In this document: one piece after another, positions 10,533 through 21,300 of the stretch
Position numbering within the stretch: position 1 is the first letter of the stretch
How the letters are laid out: each line of letters begins with the position of its first letter
Source: Tetrapisispora phaffii CBS 4417
Lineage: Eukaryota; Ascomycota; Saccharomycetes; Saccharomycetales; Saccharomycetaceae
Reading direction: 5' to 3'
Assembly: GCF_000236905.1 (NCBI RefSeq)
Contig: NC_016527.1
Span: forward strand, 372,001 to 436,000
Length of the DNA stretch: 64,000 bases
Notes under the pieces: generated by a model
The model's input: only the letters and a program-made list of their open reading frames with translations
What the model was told of the DNA's origin: nothing
Databases searched by the model: none
Made by a program: the position numbers and the translations under genes

Positions 10533-11675
10533 ATGGGGGAGCAAAAGTTGGTTTCTTATACTAAAAAATTGTTGTTGCATCCACCGACATTAACCCCATC
10601 TGAATTGTATGATGCCATTAGTTTAATATTAGGCGCTTTAGAGAAACATGATGGAATTGACTTGTCCGATGAGAGTATGTTGAAAGAATACGTCCAAATC
10701 TCTTCATTTTTAACAAGTTTGAGAACTACAGGTCTGGACCATAAAGCTGAATACATCTCAAAAGCTGCAGAAGCGGTTGTTCAACATTCTGATCTAGTCA
10801 ATCCAGACACATTAACTGGAAATATAACAAAAGATTGTACAGTATTGGACATTGTCGGAACTGGAGGAGATGGACAAAACACATTCAATGTATCCACTTC
10901 AGCAGCAATAATTGCCTCAGGTATACCGAATATTAAGGTATGCAAGCATGGCGGTAAAGCATCCACTTCGAATAGTGGAGCTGGTGACCTTATAAACCAA
11001 TTGGGTTGCGATTCGTCAAAGCTTAATGCTCAAAGTGTGCCTAAGATTTGGAATGATGAGAAAAACACTTTTATATTTTTACTAGCGCCTTATTTTCACA
11101 ATGGGATGAAATATGCAGCTAATATAAGAAAGATCCTAGGAATACCGACCATTTTCAATGTCCTAGGCCCATTATTACACCCTGTTAATTCAGTCAACAA
11201 GAGAGTGTTAGGTGTCTTTTCTAAAGAACTAGCTCCGGAATATGCAAGAGCAGCAAAATTAGTATACCCAAATAGTGAAGTATTTGTCGTTTGGGGTCAC
11301 GTTGGCTTAGATGAAGTATCACCAATTGGCAAGACCACAGTTTGGCATGTTGGCTCAGTTTCCGATGAAATAGAGAGTTTCGATCTTGAGCCATCGATGT
11401 TTGGTTTACAAGAACATGATTTATCAGAATGCGTATCATTGGGACCTAAAGAAAATGCAGTTTTACTTAGAGATGAAATTTTATCTGGAAAATACAAGTT
11501 AGGCGATAACCATCCAATCTACGATTACATCATCCTTAACACTGCAGTATTATGGTGTCTAAGTCAATCTAATAGAGATTGGAAAAAAGGTATTGAGATT
11601 GCCAATGAAAGTATTCAATCAGGTTCCGCATTGAGATCGTTAGATTATTTCATTACAAGTGTTCAAAACATGTAA
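10533..11675 (+). CDS. TRP4: anthranilate phosphoribosyltransferase, tryptophan biosynthesis
   Basis: The enzyme joins anthranilate to PRPP, the second step from chorismate to tryptophan. Family motifs are intact: GTGGDGQNTFNVSTSAA for PRPP binding at about residue 109 and KHGGKASTSNSGAGDL a little further on. I chose the ATG at 10533 because it gives MGEQKLVSYTKKLL, which lines up with the known yeast N-terminus, and a length of 380, equal to S. cerevisiae Trp4. An in-frame ATG at 10497 would add a short basic segment (MKRLQNRIVIEK) of unknown meaning. The gene follows TRR1 as in S. cerevisiae, but here it lies on the same strand as TRR1. Confidence 0.96.
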   Translation: MGEQKLVSYTKKLLLHPPTLTPSELYDAISLILGALEKHDGIDLSDESMLKEYVQISSFLTSLRTTGLDHKAEYISKAAEAVVQHSDLVNPDTLTGNITKDCTVLDIVGTGGDGQNTFNVSTSAAIIASGIPNIKVCKHGGKASTSNSGAGDLINQLGCDSSKLNAQSVPKIWNDEKNTFIFLLAPYFHNGMKYAANIRKILGIPTIFNVLGPLLHPVNSVNKRVLGVFSKELAPEYARAAKLVYPNSEVFVVWGHVGLDEVSPIGKTTVWHVGSVSDEIESFDLEPSMFGLQEHDLSECVSLGPKENAVLLRDEILSGKYKLGDNHPIYDYIILNTAVLWCLSQSNRDWKKGIEIANESIQSGSALRSLDYFITSVQNM

Positions 11676-12305
11676 CAAAAAAAACATACTTGACATCCCA
11701 TACTTTGCACAGAGGAACCAATGCGACTCTCTCTAGAATCCGTAATTGAAAATAAATTTGATTATAAAAAAGAGTAGCAACTTCACTACATTCTTGTAAC
11801 ACTCTGACATGATATACAGTATATGGTAGCTAATCTATAAAACGTAAACTAATGTTTTAAATATACATTAAGAATTAGAGATGTTTCCTTATATAATAGA
11901 AGGGAGATACGCGTAAACTTTTTGTTAACTATGTATTTTCGTTTTGCGCTCTTTGATACTTGCCACATAACTCTCACTTTGTATTATCTATGTATCACGT
12001 AAAATTAAAAACAATAAAACGAGAAAGTAGTAACCACAAAATAAGATCAATAACTTCAATATATTATATTATATAACTTGCATGTTAGAATTGACGTTAT
12101 ACTTGTTATATATTATATTTATACAAGTTGAAGAGAAGCATTTTTATTTTGCGGATTTGGTGACAGTGGAGTATTTGAAGATTGAGAGTTACGATCAGTT
12201 ACCAAATTGACATAATTTATTTAAGTTGCAACATTTGAGATATTAGCTTTCAATATTAAAAAAGATTTTTAAACTGCAATTAGAGTACGATACAGATTTT
12301 GCAGT
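11676..12305. other. TRP4-SPC110 spacer
   Basis: This 630-bp AT-rich spacer has one MCB box (11909-11914) as its only clear site. No gene is visible. In an unduplicated ancestor other genes would be expected nearby, so this looks like a site of post-duplication gene loss. Confidence 0.55.
11909..11914. promoter_or_regulatory. MCB box (MBF site) upstream of SPC110
   Basis: ACGCGT is the palindromic core bound by Mbp1-Swi6 (MBF), which drives G1/S transcription. It lies about 390 bp before the SPC110 start. Spindle pole body genes are made as the pole duplicates, so the site fits its position. Confidence 0.55.
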
Positions 12306-15275
12306 ATGAGCCAATCGAAGGAACATTCGCAAAGGATAGCTTCATTGGAATTTACACCTATCGGTCAAGCAAAACAAGCTCCAAAGAGACCATTAGAATC
12401 CCCAACACATAATAATGGAACAGAGGATATTAGAGATACAACATTAAATTCACCACCTAGGAAATATCAGAAAATTAATCCGGATGACACTCTAAACTCG
12501 GTTAACATGTTTAATGAATCACTTGAATTCGATGAGGTAATTCCAGAATTATCAAATACTATCTTAAGTAATTCTGACATAAATAGAAGGGATTCGAATG
12601 AAATTATTGGTAGAAATTTGGTGAATGAATTGAAGGAAAATGCATCGACCTCGAACCCATTGAAAGAACAGCAGGAACAAATCCAATCTTTGATTAAAGA
12701 AAATTATAATCTAAAAGCTAAAGTCACAAGTTTACTAAAATATTTGAATACAGTGATGAACAAAGGTGAATTGCAAAAAACTTTACCATTATTAGATGAA
12801 ATTAATGAATTAAAAGTATTAAGTGGTAAAAAAGATAGAAAAATTCAAGAGATTAAAATTAAATGTGATGATTTGGTTACTCAAAATAATATCTTAATTC
12901 GCAAATCTAGAGAGCTAGAGGCCTTGGTAGCAAGTAAAAATGAATCAGCAACTAACAGTAAAGAAATTGATATTATTAATGGTAAAAACCAGAAAATTAT
13001 AGAAGAGTTAGAGACAAAACTTTCCAACGCAAAAGAGGATGTAGCTAATGAATTAAACATGACAATAAGTGAATTAAATGATCTTAAAATAAGATACAAT
13101 AAGTTTGAAAAAACTATCATGGAAAAAGATAAGCTTATCAATGCCAAAGACGATTTAATTAGTTCATTAGAAGGAAATTTAGAAGAGATAACTACAGAAG
13201 TAGAGAATTTACAAGATTTGTTACGAAAAAAAGAAGAGGTCATCAAGGAATACAAAGATAAATGTAATACTATGTTAGAAAAAAATCATGATGATGACAA
13301 TAATGAACAATTCATGTTGGTTCAAGATGAACTCAATATGAAGTTATCAGAAATTGAAAATCTAGAACTTGAGTTGAATGACTTAAAAGATTTAAATACA
13401 AAATTAAAGGAAAGCTTGAATGATAAAGAAAATGAACTAACTAATGTAAGCTCGGAATACGAAAAATATAAACTCGATGCTGAAGCACATATGGGTATAA
13501 TGAAGGATTCAGATGATAAGTTAAAGAACCAAGTCATTGAGATCCGAAAGAAGAACATAGAATTAAATTCTAAATTGTTACAGATGAATGAAGTAAATGA
13601 GAACCTAAATGATGAACTAATGTCCTTGAAAGACATTATAGAGAAATTAGAACAAGATAAAAAGGCTAAACTTCAAGAATTAAAATCATTGAAAAGTTCT
13701 GATATCAGTCAAATAGAAGATCTTAAACAGAATAACCTTACTTTAGAAAGAAAATTAAAAGAAAATCTGGATGAAAAAAATGTAGAAATTAACAAGCTAA
13801 GGAGGCAACATGTCGATATGCAGAAAACAAATTCAGCTTTAGTTGACAAATTAACAAAAGAGTCGCAATCGCTCAGAAAAGAATACGAAGATAAAATAAA
13901 TGATTTGGAAAACCAATTAAAGTCTAACATTACTGATCTTTCGACAAATAAAGATTTATTAGCAGTTGAATATAACAGTAAGATGGATAAACTAAATAAA
14001 GAACTTGAAGAAAATAAGCATGCATTAAAGACCTCCGAAGAGATTATTAAAGACCTTAAAAACCAATTGATTGAAAATGTAACGAACTCTTCTCAAAAAC
14101 TTGCAAAATTAACTGAGGCAAAAAATAGTGAGATAGAATCATTGCTATCTCAAATGGAATCCTTGCGAAATAAATATAGAAAAAAAACAGAAACATTAAT
14201 AAATGAACAAGAAGAAGAAAGGCAAAGTTATATTAGGAAACTAAGAGAAGAGAAACTTTCTACTGAACGGGAGAAAGATAATTATGACAAATTATTATTA
14301 CAGTTCAATTCAGAAAAGAATGCAATCATTAACTCGAAGAAGGAATTGGAAGATAATTTGAACAATAAAATAAATTCATTAGAGAAGCTCCTACAGCAAA
14401 CATCTTCCACTGATGTTGAACTTGAAACTTTGAAATCAGAATTAAGAGGTAAAGAGTTAGAAATTAAAGAACTTTACAAAAAGGTAAAATCTGTAACTGA
14501 CTCCAAGGAGGAGCTTAATAGCGATTATCTAAAGATTAGATCTATAAATCGCGAATTAAAAGTTGAGCTAAAGAAGATTGTAGATGAATATAATGATATT
14601 GCAAAGAAGTATAGAACTTTAAATGATGAATTTATCAATAACTCTAAAGCCAAAAATGGTCTAGAAGAAGCTAAAGCTAATCTATTGATTCTTCAAAGTA
14701 AATATAATATGATGAAAAAAGACTTCTTAAACAGATTAGAAGAACTTGGGAAAGAAAATGTCGAACTTGAAAACAAAGTTAATTTATTATCGAGTGGCAG
14801 CAGGCCTTCAACATCAGAAATTAAATTTGAAGATTCTACTTCTCAGAACAGAGCAGATTATTATCGTCTAAAATATAATAATGAAGTAAGACTGAACAAC
14901 GATTTACGTGTCATGAATGACTACTTAAATCGTGTAATGAGAGCAAGTTCTCAACAACTACGTTTAGATTTATTGAAACTGGGAAATGAAAAGAATTCAA
15001 ATTATTTAGACATTTACGATAATATTGTTAGAGGGAAAACGGATATTAATGGCGACTATGATCCTTACTATTCTAGTCATAATTATCCACCAACTAGAAA
15101 TGACTTTTTAAGTAATGATAGGAAAGCATATCGTAGAAAATTCAAAAGTATTGCAATGATGATTTTATCATGCATTAGGATGAGAAATGTTGCTTCTACG
15201 AGCAGAATGAATAAAATGAAGGTTGATTATTTGCAAAAGAAAATTGCAATGGATAACGATAGAATAACTTGGTGA
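12306..15275 (+). CDS. SPC110: inner-plaque spindle pole body protein Spc110 (pericentrin-like)
   Basis: The 989-residue protein links the central plaque of the spindle pole body to the gamma-tubulin complex on the nuclear side. The N-terminus is basic and Ser/Thr-rich with SP sites (SPPRKYQK). A CM1-like gamma-tubulin-complex-binding motif with core IKENYNLKAKV lies at about residues 120-150. A very long coiled coil, rich in Glu, Lys, Leu and Asn, fills about 150-870. Near the C-terminus (about 940-960) is a basic amphipathic segment, YRRKFKSIAMMILSCIRMRN, matching the known calmodulin-binding site. The size is close to S. cerevisiae Spc110 (944). The MCB box upstream suggests G1/S expression. 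CNL1 follows in tail-to-tail orientation, as in YDR356W-YDR357C. Confidence 0.95.
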   Translation: MSQSKEHSQRIASLEFTPIGQAKQAPKRPLESPTHNNGTEDIRDTTLNSPPRKYQKINPDDTLNSVNMFNESLEFDEVIPELSNTILSNSDINRRDSNEIIGRNLVNELKENASTSNPLKEQQEQIQSLIKENYNLKAKVTSLLKYLNTVMNKGELQKTLPLLDEINELKVLSGKKDRKIQEIKIKCDDLVTQNNILIRKSRELEALVASKNESATNSKEIDIINGKNQKIIEELETKLSNAKEDVANELNMTISELNDLKIRYNKFEKTIMEKDKLINAKDDLISSLEGNLEEITTEVENLQDLLRKKEEVIKEYKDKCNTMLEKNHDDDNNEQFMLVQDELNMKLSEIENLELELNDLKDLNTKLKESLNDKENELTNVSSEYEKYKLDAEAHMGIMKDSDDKLKNQVIEIRKKNIELNSKLLQMNEVNENLNDELMSLKDIIEKLEQDKKAKLQELKSLKSSDISQIEDLKQNNLTLERKLKENLDEKNVEINKLRRQHVDMQKTNSALVDKLTKESQSLRKEYEDKINDLENQLKSNITDLSTNKDLLAVEYNSKMDKLNKELEENKHALKTSEEIIKDLKNQLIENVTNSSQKLAKLTEAKNSEIESLLSQMESLRNKYRKKTETLINEQEEERQSYIRKLREEKLSTEREKDNYDKLLLQFNSEKNAIINSKKELEDNLNNKINSLEKLLQQTSSTDVELETLKSELRGKELEIKELYKKVKSVTDSKEELNSDYLKIRSINRELKVELKKIVDEYNDIAKKYRTLNDEFINNSKAKNGLEEAKANLLILQSKYNMMKKDFLNRLEELGKENVELENKVNLLSSGSRPSTSEIKFEDSTSQNRADYYRLKYNNEVRLNNDLRVMNDYLNRVMRASSQQLRLDLLKLGNEKNSNYLDIYDNIVRGKTDINGDYDPYYSSHNYPPTRNDFLSNDRKAYRRKFKSIAMMILSCIRMRNVASTSRMNKMKVDYLQKKIAMDNDRITW

Positions 15276-15490
15276 CCATATTTTAAGACATTTTATCATA
15301 AAATTTATATCCCTTTTCAATAGTCAAATGATATATGTAATAGTATGCATGAAAGAACTTTAATAAAATATACTGTATAGTTATAGATTATTTTATTCCA
15401 ATTTATCTATCGCTAAGTAGTTTGCTACATTATGTGTAACCTAAGATGCATAGTTTGTTTGTGAGTAGTTTTTACCATGAAAGTTACTTT

Positions 15491-15844
15491 TCATTGGTCA
15501 ATTTCTGAGTAATCAAGAACTATCTGGTTTAACCGTTCCTCAAAAGTGCCTGTGATCACTTCGATCTGATCCAACATATTATAATAATTCTCTAAATCCT
15601 CGCATTTCGCTAACAGCTCTTTAAAATCGGCAATATTCTTATCGACAATATCCTCAATAATATCCTTCGTAATCAACTGATGTCGTTTTCTACACATCTC
15701 ATTTGTTTGCAACTCAATTGTCGATATATAATCCTTGATTTTATACAGTAAATAGTCAAAATCGACATTCAACTTATCAACACCTAAATTATCCTTTGAC
15801 TCCACATGCTCAGCTGAAGTGTTCTCCATTTTTGTATTAGACAT
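15491..15844 (-). CDS. CNL1: BLOC-1 complex subunit Cnl1
   Basis: This 117-residue protein has the hallmark stretch LGVDKLNVDFDYLLYKIKDY near residue 20. Helical, probably coiled-coil sequence follows (about 40-110). Size and sequence fit S. cerevisiae Cnl1 (122 residues), a subunit of the endosomal BLOC-1 complex that helps recycle the Rab Ypt7/Vps21 machinery. It sits between SPC110 and the GGA gene exactly as YDR357C does. The start is the only ATG that keeps the conserved segment. Confidence 0.92.
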   Translation of the reverse strand: MSNTKMENTSAEHVESKDNLGVDKLNVDFDYLLYKIKDYISTIELQTNEMCRKRHQLITKDIIEDIVDKNIADFKELLAKCEDLENYYNMLDQIEVITGTFEERLNQIVLDYSEIDQ

Positions 15845-16392
15845 AAATTATTTGGAGATTGCAAAAAAAGAAATAAATGTCAGATTCGATCCAAGATGAG
15901 AGATACCTGCCTGAGGTTGTTGTTTAAAGACCCACTAGTTTCCAGTTCCCCTGTAAAACGGTATTCTATATGTATCCTTCCAATACAAATTGTAGTTCAC
16001 CCTTATATTGAAATCATCCAAATTTATGTCAATTTTACGGTAGTTAAGTTCATTAAAATACATTTAGGTTCGACTTTGCAATTGAACCTATATCTAAAAA
16101 TTGTACTTAGCCGGGTAACAAATGCTTTTTGGATATTTTGGAAAAATCCTAAATTTTGGAAAAGGAGCTAATAACTTAAGACAGATTTGTTAAATTTTAC
16201 TATTGATTAGTTTGCTGATCGTAGGTGAATAAGCAACGGCTTATATCTATAATTGATAGAACTAGTACATTTTTAAGCAACAGTTAATGTTCGTTTAATA
16301 TTTTTTCAATATCATCTTTGAATTTTTTTGCCAGTTTATCTCTTAAGAGAAATAAGACGATTCGCAGATTAAGATAATCAAGCAAGTTTAAT
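15845..16392. promoter_or_regulatory. shared divergent promoter of CNL1 and GGA with a Reb1 site
   Basis: This 550-bp spacer separates divergent genes. CGGGTAA at 16112-16118 matches the Reb1 recognition core. Reb1 often keeps nucleosomes off divergent promoters. A short open frame at 15896-16171 overlaps this region and resembles nothing known. Confidence 0.5.
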
Positions 16393-18069
16393 ATGTCGGC
16401 TATATATTTAACAGATGCTCCAGTGAGGAGACAACATACATCTGGTAATCCGTTATTGAGAAAGATTCAACGTGCTTGTAGAATCTCTCTTACAGAACCG
16501 GATTTAGCTTTAAATCTTGACGTTGCAGATTATATTAATGAAAAACAAGGTGCTACTTCAAGAGATGCTATAATTACAATTGCTAGATTAATCAACACCA
16601 GAGATACACACACTGCGGTGTTTGCGATTGCATTGTTGGACGTTTTAGTCAAAAATTGTGGTTATCCAGTACATTTACAAATTTCTAGGAAAGAGTTCTT
16701 GAATGAATTAGTTAAAAGATTCCCAGAACATCCACCTTTACGTTATTCAAAAGTACAAAGACTGATTTTAACTGCTATTGAAGAATGGTATCAAACTCTA
16801 TGCAAGCATGCATCCTATAAGGATGATCTAGGTTTCATCAGAGATATGCATAGGCTATTAAAATATAAAGGTTACGTATTTCCAAAATTAGATGAATCTC
16901 AATTATCTGTTTTAAAACCAAATAATAATTTAAAGACAGCAAGTGAGATTCAGAAAGAGCAAGAGATTGCACAAGCTGCCAAACTAGAAGAATTGATCAG
17001 ACGTGGTAAACCTGAAGATTTAAAGGAAGCAAATAAATTAATGAAAATTATGGCAGGTTTTAAGGAAGATAATGTTGTTGAAGCCAAGCAAGCTGTTGTT
17101 CATGAATTAAACAAGTTAAAACGTAAAGCTGATTTATTAAATGAAATGTTGAACTCTGGGGATTTAGATTTGAACAATGAAACTATACAGGAATTATACG
17201 GCTCTTTAAAGTCCGCTCAACCTAAATTTCAAAAAATCATTGAAGAAGAACAAGATGAAGATAATGGATTAGTTCAAGATTTGTTAAAATTCAATGATAA
17301 TGTTAACCAAATCCTGGAAAAATTCACATTATTAAAGTCCGGTGACTCTCAAGGAGCATCTCAAATTAATCCCGAAAATTTATCTACTGCTATTCAAATG
17401 AATCAGGGCGGTGCTTTGGCAAATGAAATTAATTTATTGGATTTTGATGATAATACCGAATCTTCTTCGCCTGCTCCAGAATCTATGACTACAAACACTC
17501 AACCAGTGGATCCTTTAACGGATCTGCTAGGTGATCTAAATGACTTAAATATAACAACACCTGCAGCAAGTACACCGAACTTTGGTTTAGGTGGTGATAT
17601 ATCATTAGGCAGTGCTCAACCAACTTCTGCAGTCACTAACTCCACCGCTGCTCAAAGCGATGCATTCGATTTATTAGGTGATTTTTCATCTTCGATTCCT
17701 CCAACTTCCGCTCAAACTCAATCAAGAGTGCTAGTTAATCAATCTGAGAATGTTAAGTTTGAATTCGAAGTTGTAAGAGAAAATCAAAACTCATTGAAGA
17801 TCAAGTCATTTTTTTCTAATTTAAGTTCTTCTCCACTTACCGAAGTTGCTGTTCTGTTAGCTGCCCCAAAAACAATGAGTTTAAGGTTAAACCCACAATC
17901 ATCCAGCACTTTACGGAGCTTTATAAATGATGGTATTACTCAAAGCATTTGGATTGACAATGCCCAAGCTAATGCACCAAAACCTGTAAAATTGAAATGG
18001 AAAGTTTCATATAAAATTAATGGTTCTCCTGTAGAAGAAACTGCCGTTTTCACTTTGCCAAACATTTAG
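16393..18069 (+). CDS. GGA1: GGA-family clathrin adaptor (Gga1/Gga2)
   Basis: This 558-residue monomeric adaptor sorts cargo from the trans-Golgi network to endosomes. Domains in order are VHS (about 10-150), GAT (about 190-310, helical and Leu/Lys-rich, binds Arf-GTP and ubiquitin), a flexible hinge, and the C-terminal gamma-ear (about 440-558). The hinge carries clathrin-binding motifs LLDFD at about 348 and the related DLLGDF sequences. Length equals S. cerevisiae Gga1 (557). The position next to CNL1 and EAF1 matches YDR358W. GGA2 (YHR108W) is the duplicate, so the symbol could be either. Confidence 0.93.
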   Translation: MSAIYLTDAPVRRQHTSGNPLLRKIQRACRISLTEPDLALNLDVADYINEKQGATSRDAIITIARLINTRDTHTAVFAIALLDVLVKNCGYPVHLQISRKEFLNELVKRFPEHPPLRYSKVQRLILTAIEEWYQTLCKHASYKDDLGFIRDMHRLLKYKGYVFPKLDESQLSVLKPNNNLKTASEIQKEQEIAQAAKLEELIRRGKPEDLKEANKLMKIMAGFKEDNVVEAKQAVVHELNKLKRKADLLNEMLNSGDLDLNNETIQELYGSLKSAQPKFQKIIEEEQDEDNGLVQDLLKFNDNVNQILEKFTLLKSGDSQGASQINPENLSTAIQMNQGGALANEINLLDFDDNTESSSPAPESMTTNTQPVDPLTDLLGDLNDLNITTPAASTPNFGLGGDISLGSAQPTSAVTNSTAAQSDAFDLLGDFSSSIPPTSAQTQSRVLVNQSENVKFEFEVVRENQNSLKIKSFFSNLSSSPLTEVAVLLAAPKTMSLRLNPQSSSTLRSFINDGITQSIWIDNAQANAPKPVKLKWKVSYKINGSPVEETAVFTLPNI

Positions 18070-18357
18070 TTCAGAACTTTAAATTATGTAATTCATTTAA
18101 ACCAAAACATTTCAAATTGTAAAATTCAAATATACTCTATTAAATTTAATTATATATCCCTGTCAATATACAATAGTTCTGAGTCAGATATACTTAAATC
18201 TAATCTATTTTACTTATATTTTGTAGTTTGATATTCAATTTTGTGAAGTATTTATCTTTTAAGAATTTTAGTTAAAAAATGAAATATCAATATGCAAATA
18301 TAGTTTTAAATATTGTGAAAAGTTTATGTAATTATAATTCAAAATTTATTTATAACA

Positions 18358-21300
18358 TCACTTCTGTAATCTTTGTAAAATTTCTTGTGGAGTTGGAGAG
18401 TTCATTGATTGGTTATTAGACGAGCTGCTTGTGAAATTACCGTTATTGAGATGAATATTTGGGGTTTCTGGTAAGTTGAAACCATTATTATTATTCATAT
18501 TGGAAGACAACTGTTTCAGTTGAGAGCTTGGAGATAGGCCAGAGTCTAGGCTTAATCTTAGATTATTCATATTATTTACTGATATCTGACCAGTTCCTCC
18601 TTGATTACCTGAATTCATTGCTTGGTTAGCCTGCTCATTCTGTAAAGTTTGCGTTTGTAATTGCTGTGCTTGATGTAAACGTAACTGTTGTTGTTTGAAG
18701 TTTTTCAAATAATTATGGGCAGCTCTTATAGCCATTTCTGGTGTTATTTCTGGTTTTTGTTGCAAAATTTTTCTTGCATATGTTTCAATTATTTCCTTCT
18801 CTGTAAACTGCTTTCGACCCGTGGTATGAGCAGAAGAAACCTGGTTCGAAGATGGCATACTCTGTTGAGGTGTGGCTTTCACACCTTCAGCTAAAATATT
18901 GGACTGCTGTGGCAAAAAATTTTGACTATTTTGTGAAATATGATTAACAACATTAACATTAGAGGAGTTATTTGGGATAATATTATTGGTGAAGTTGTTT
19001 AGAGGCTCCGAATTTGAAGTTTGAACTTGTTGAGTTGCTAATGGAATTTGCTTTTGTTGTAGGTGTTGTTGTTGTTGTTGTTGCTGTAGTTGCTGTCCTT
19101 GTTGATGTTGCTGCTGTTGCTGTTGCTGTTGTTGAAGTCTGCTTTTTACATTACGGCGCATTTGTATATCTCTACGTAAGGCTTCATCTCTTTGTAACTT
19201 CAAATTTGACATTTCAGCTGGAGTTGGTACTTTCATGCTTTTAATATCTAAAGGCTTCCTTTGTTGGGTTGGATTGGGCCTTGGGCTATTTTCTCTTTTC
19301 TTTATGCATTTTCTAATTGCGTCAAACATACTTGCCCAACGTAATCTTTTATGACCTCTTTGGATTGATTCTGTTCCAACTCCCAAAGGAGAGATTCTTC
19401 TATTCTGTTTCTGTTGGAACTTATGGGCTTCGATCAGCCACTGTTGTGCCATGTGGGCCTTAGGACCTTTTAGATCATTAAAGTTAAACTTTTCATTTAA
19501 TTGAACGAATCTTTCAAAACATTGCCATGGAGTTCTCCTTTCAATATTCGAAATGTAAGAATCTCTAGGATGTGGAAACATATGTGCAGCAATCAACTCC
19601 CAGTTATAAGCATAAGCGTTTATATTTTTCACTAATTCTTCATCATCTTCTGGTAGCCAAATAGTTGGTGTCCTACTTGTTAAGTATTTTAAAGATGGCG
19701 CAGCAGGCGGTTTTAAATAGTGACTTCGCCTGTTTCCATAGAAAATGCCACGTCTTTTGCTTAACTGAACTAAAGACTGTTCTTCATCTACTAGTTGGCG
19801 CTCCACTATCTTAAAATAATGATCATCGTCTAATGTTACCAAAGATTTGGATATTTGAACAAAGGACATTTGATCAGGTAACTGACTGGCAGATTCAAGT
19901 AAACCGGAGTACGGTGATGCTGCTTGTACAATGGTTTGTTCCAAAGAGGATAATTCATTATATTGTAAAAATAGTTTAAATGGAGAGTAAGTAAATTGTT
20001 CTTCAATTTCTTTTTCATCTTGATCACCTTTCGATAAAGTATCAAGTTCTACCTCTGGGTTAAAAATGGCTTGAGGATTAGATTCAATTGCAATAGTATT
20101 TGTGGATTCATCAGAAATTATGTCAGGGACAGCAGAATCTATGTCTGATAACAGCTCTGGGGCATTTTCCGTTGTTTTCAAATCCAATTCTAAAGACTTA
20201 CTTTCTGGTTCTTCATTCAATTGTATTTTCTCCTTCTGAATACCGTCTAATTTTGATTTATTGTGTTCATTAGCAACGGCATCTTCTAAATTGTCATTTA
20301 TTGATGTTGGTGTTACGATTATATTTTCCTTGGTTTCAATTTCAAGTGATCGTGATATCTCATCAGTTATTTCACTTTCATTATTGTTTATTTCACCTCT
20401 ATGATTATTTTCTTTTGTATCTTTCTCGGTAATAGTATTGTCGTTTCCATGATCCCCTTTAATAAATTCATCCTTTGCAACATTAGTATTGTCATCACAC
20501 TTTGAAAGTTCTTTGATTTCTTCTTTTTCTATTCTAACAGATGGTAGGTGTTGAATTGGTTGTACTTTAACGCAACATCTTTTTCCATAATTCCAGTAAT
20601 CAGAAATTGCTTGAGCAACTGTAGCACACATAGCCATTTTATAATATTTATCTTCTTTGAAATTTTCATACATCCATTTTGCTTCTTCTAACATTACTCT
20701 GTTATGAGTAACTTGATTTCCCCAAGGGTCTATAAATTTTTTCGGTTGTCTCAGCGACCATAAACCAAGTCTCCGAAGCTCTTCTATTCTCGATGCCACT
20801 ACTGTTATTCTACCTTCATTCAATGCACTGCTGATTATATCAGTTGTCAATGCTTTATGGGACATTGGCAGTAACTTGATTAACGGCAAAGTATGCGCCA
20901 AGTATTTCAATTCTGCAAGAGGCAGAGCTTGTGGAATTTTGGAAGGAACATTTTCTTTCATTAATAAATAGATTGATTCATTACTATTGATATTATTTTT
21001 GTCAAAGAAATCTACTGACTCATTGTGTTTTGATTTCATCTCAAATAACATGTTGTTTGAATATGATTTTGGTGTTATCGTTACAGGAGTTGGTTCAGCT
21101 TTTACTGAACTTACAGTAGTATACTCTCTCGGTATTCCATGATCTAAAGTGCTAGATGGTTGTAAATGAGAAGAACCACTCATTAAATACAGATTACGTT
21201 TTCTTGCTCCCTCCATTTTTTCTTTATTCTGAATGATTTTATTATCATCTGGATTTGTGACAATCTTGGTAGTTTGTTGAATTTCTCCTGTACTCGAAAT

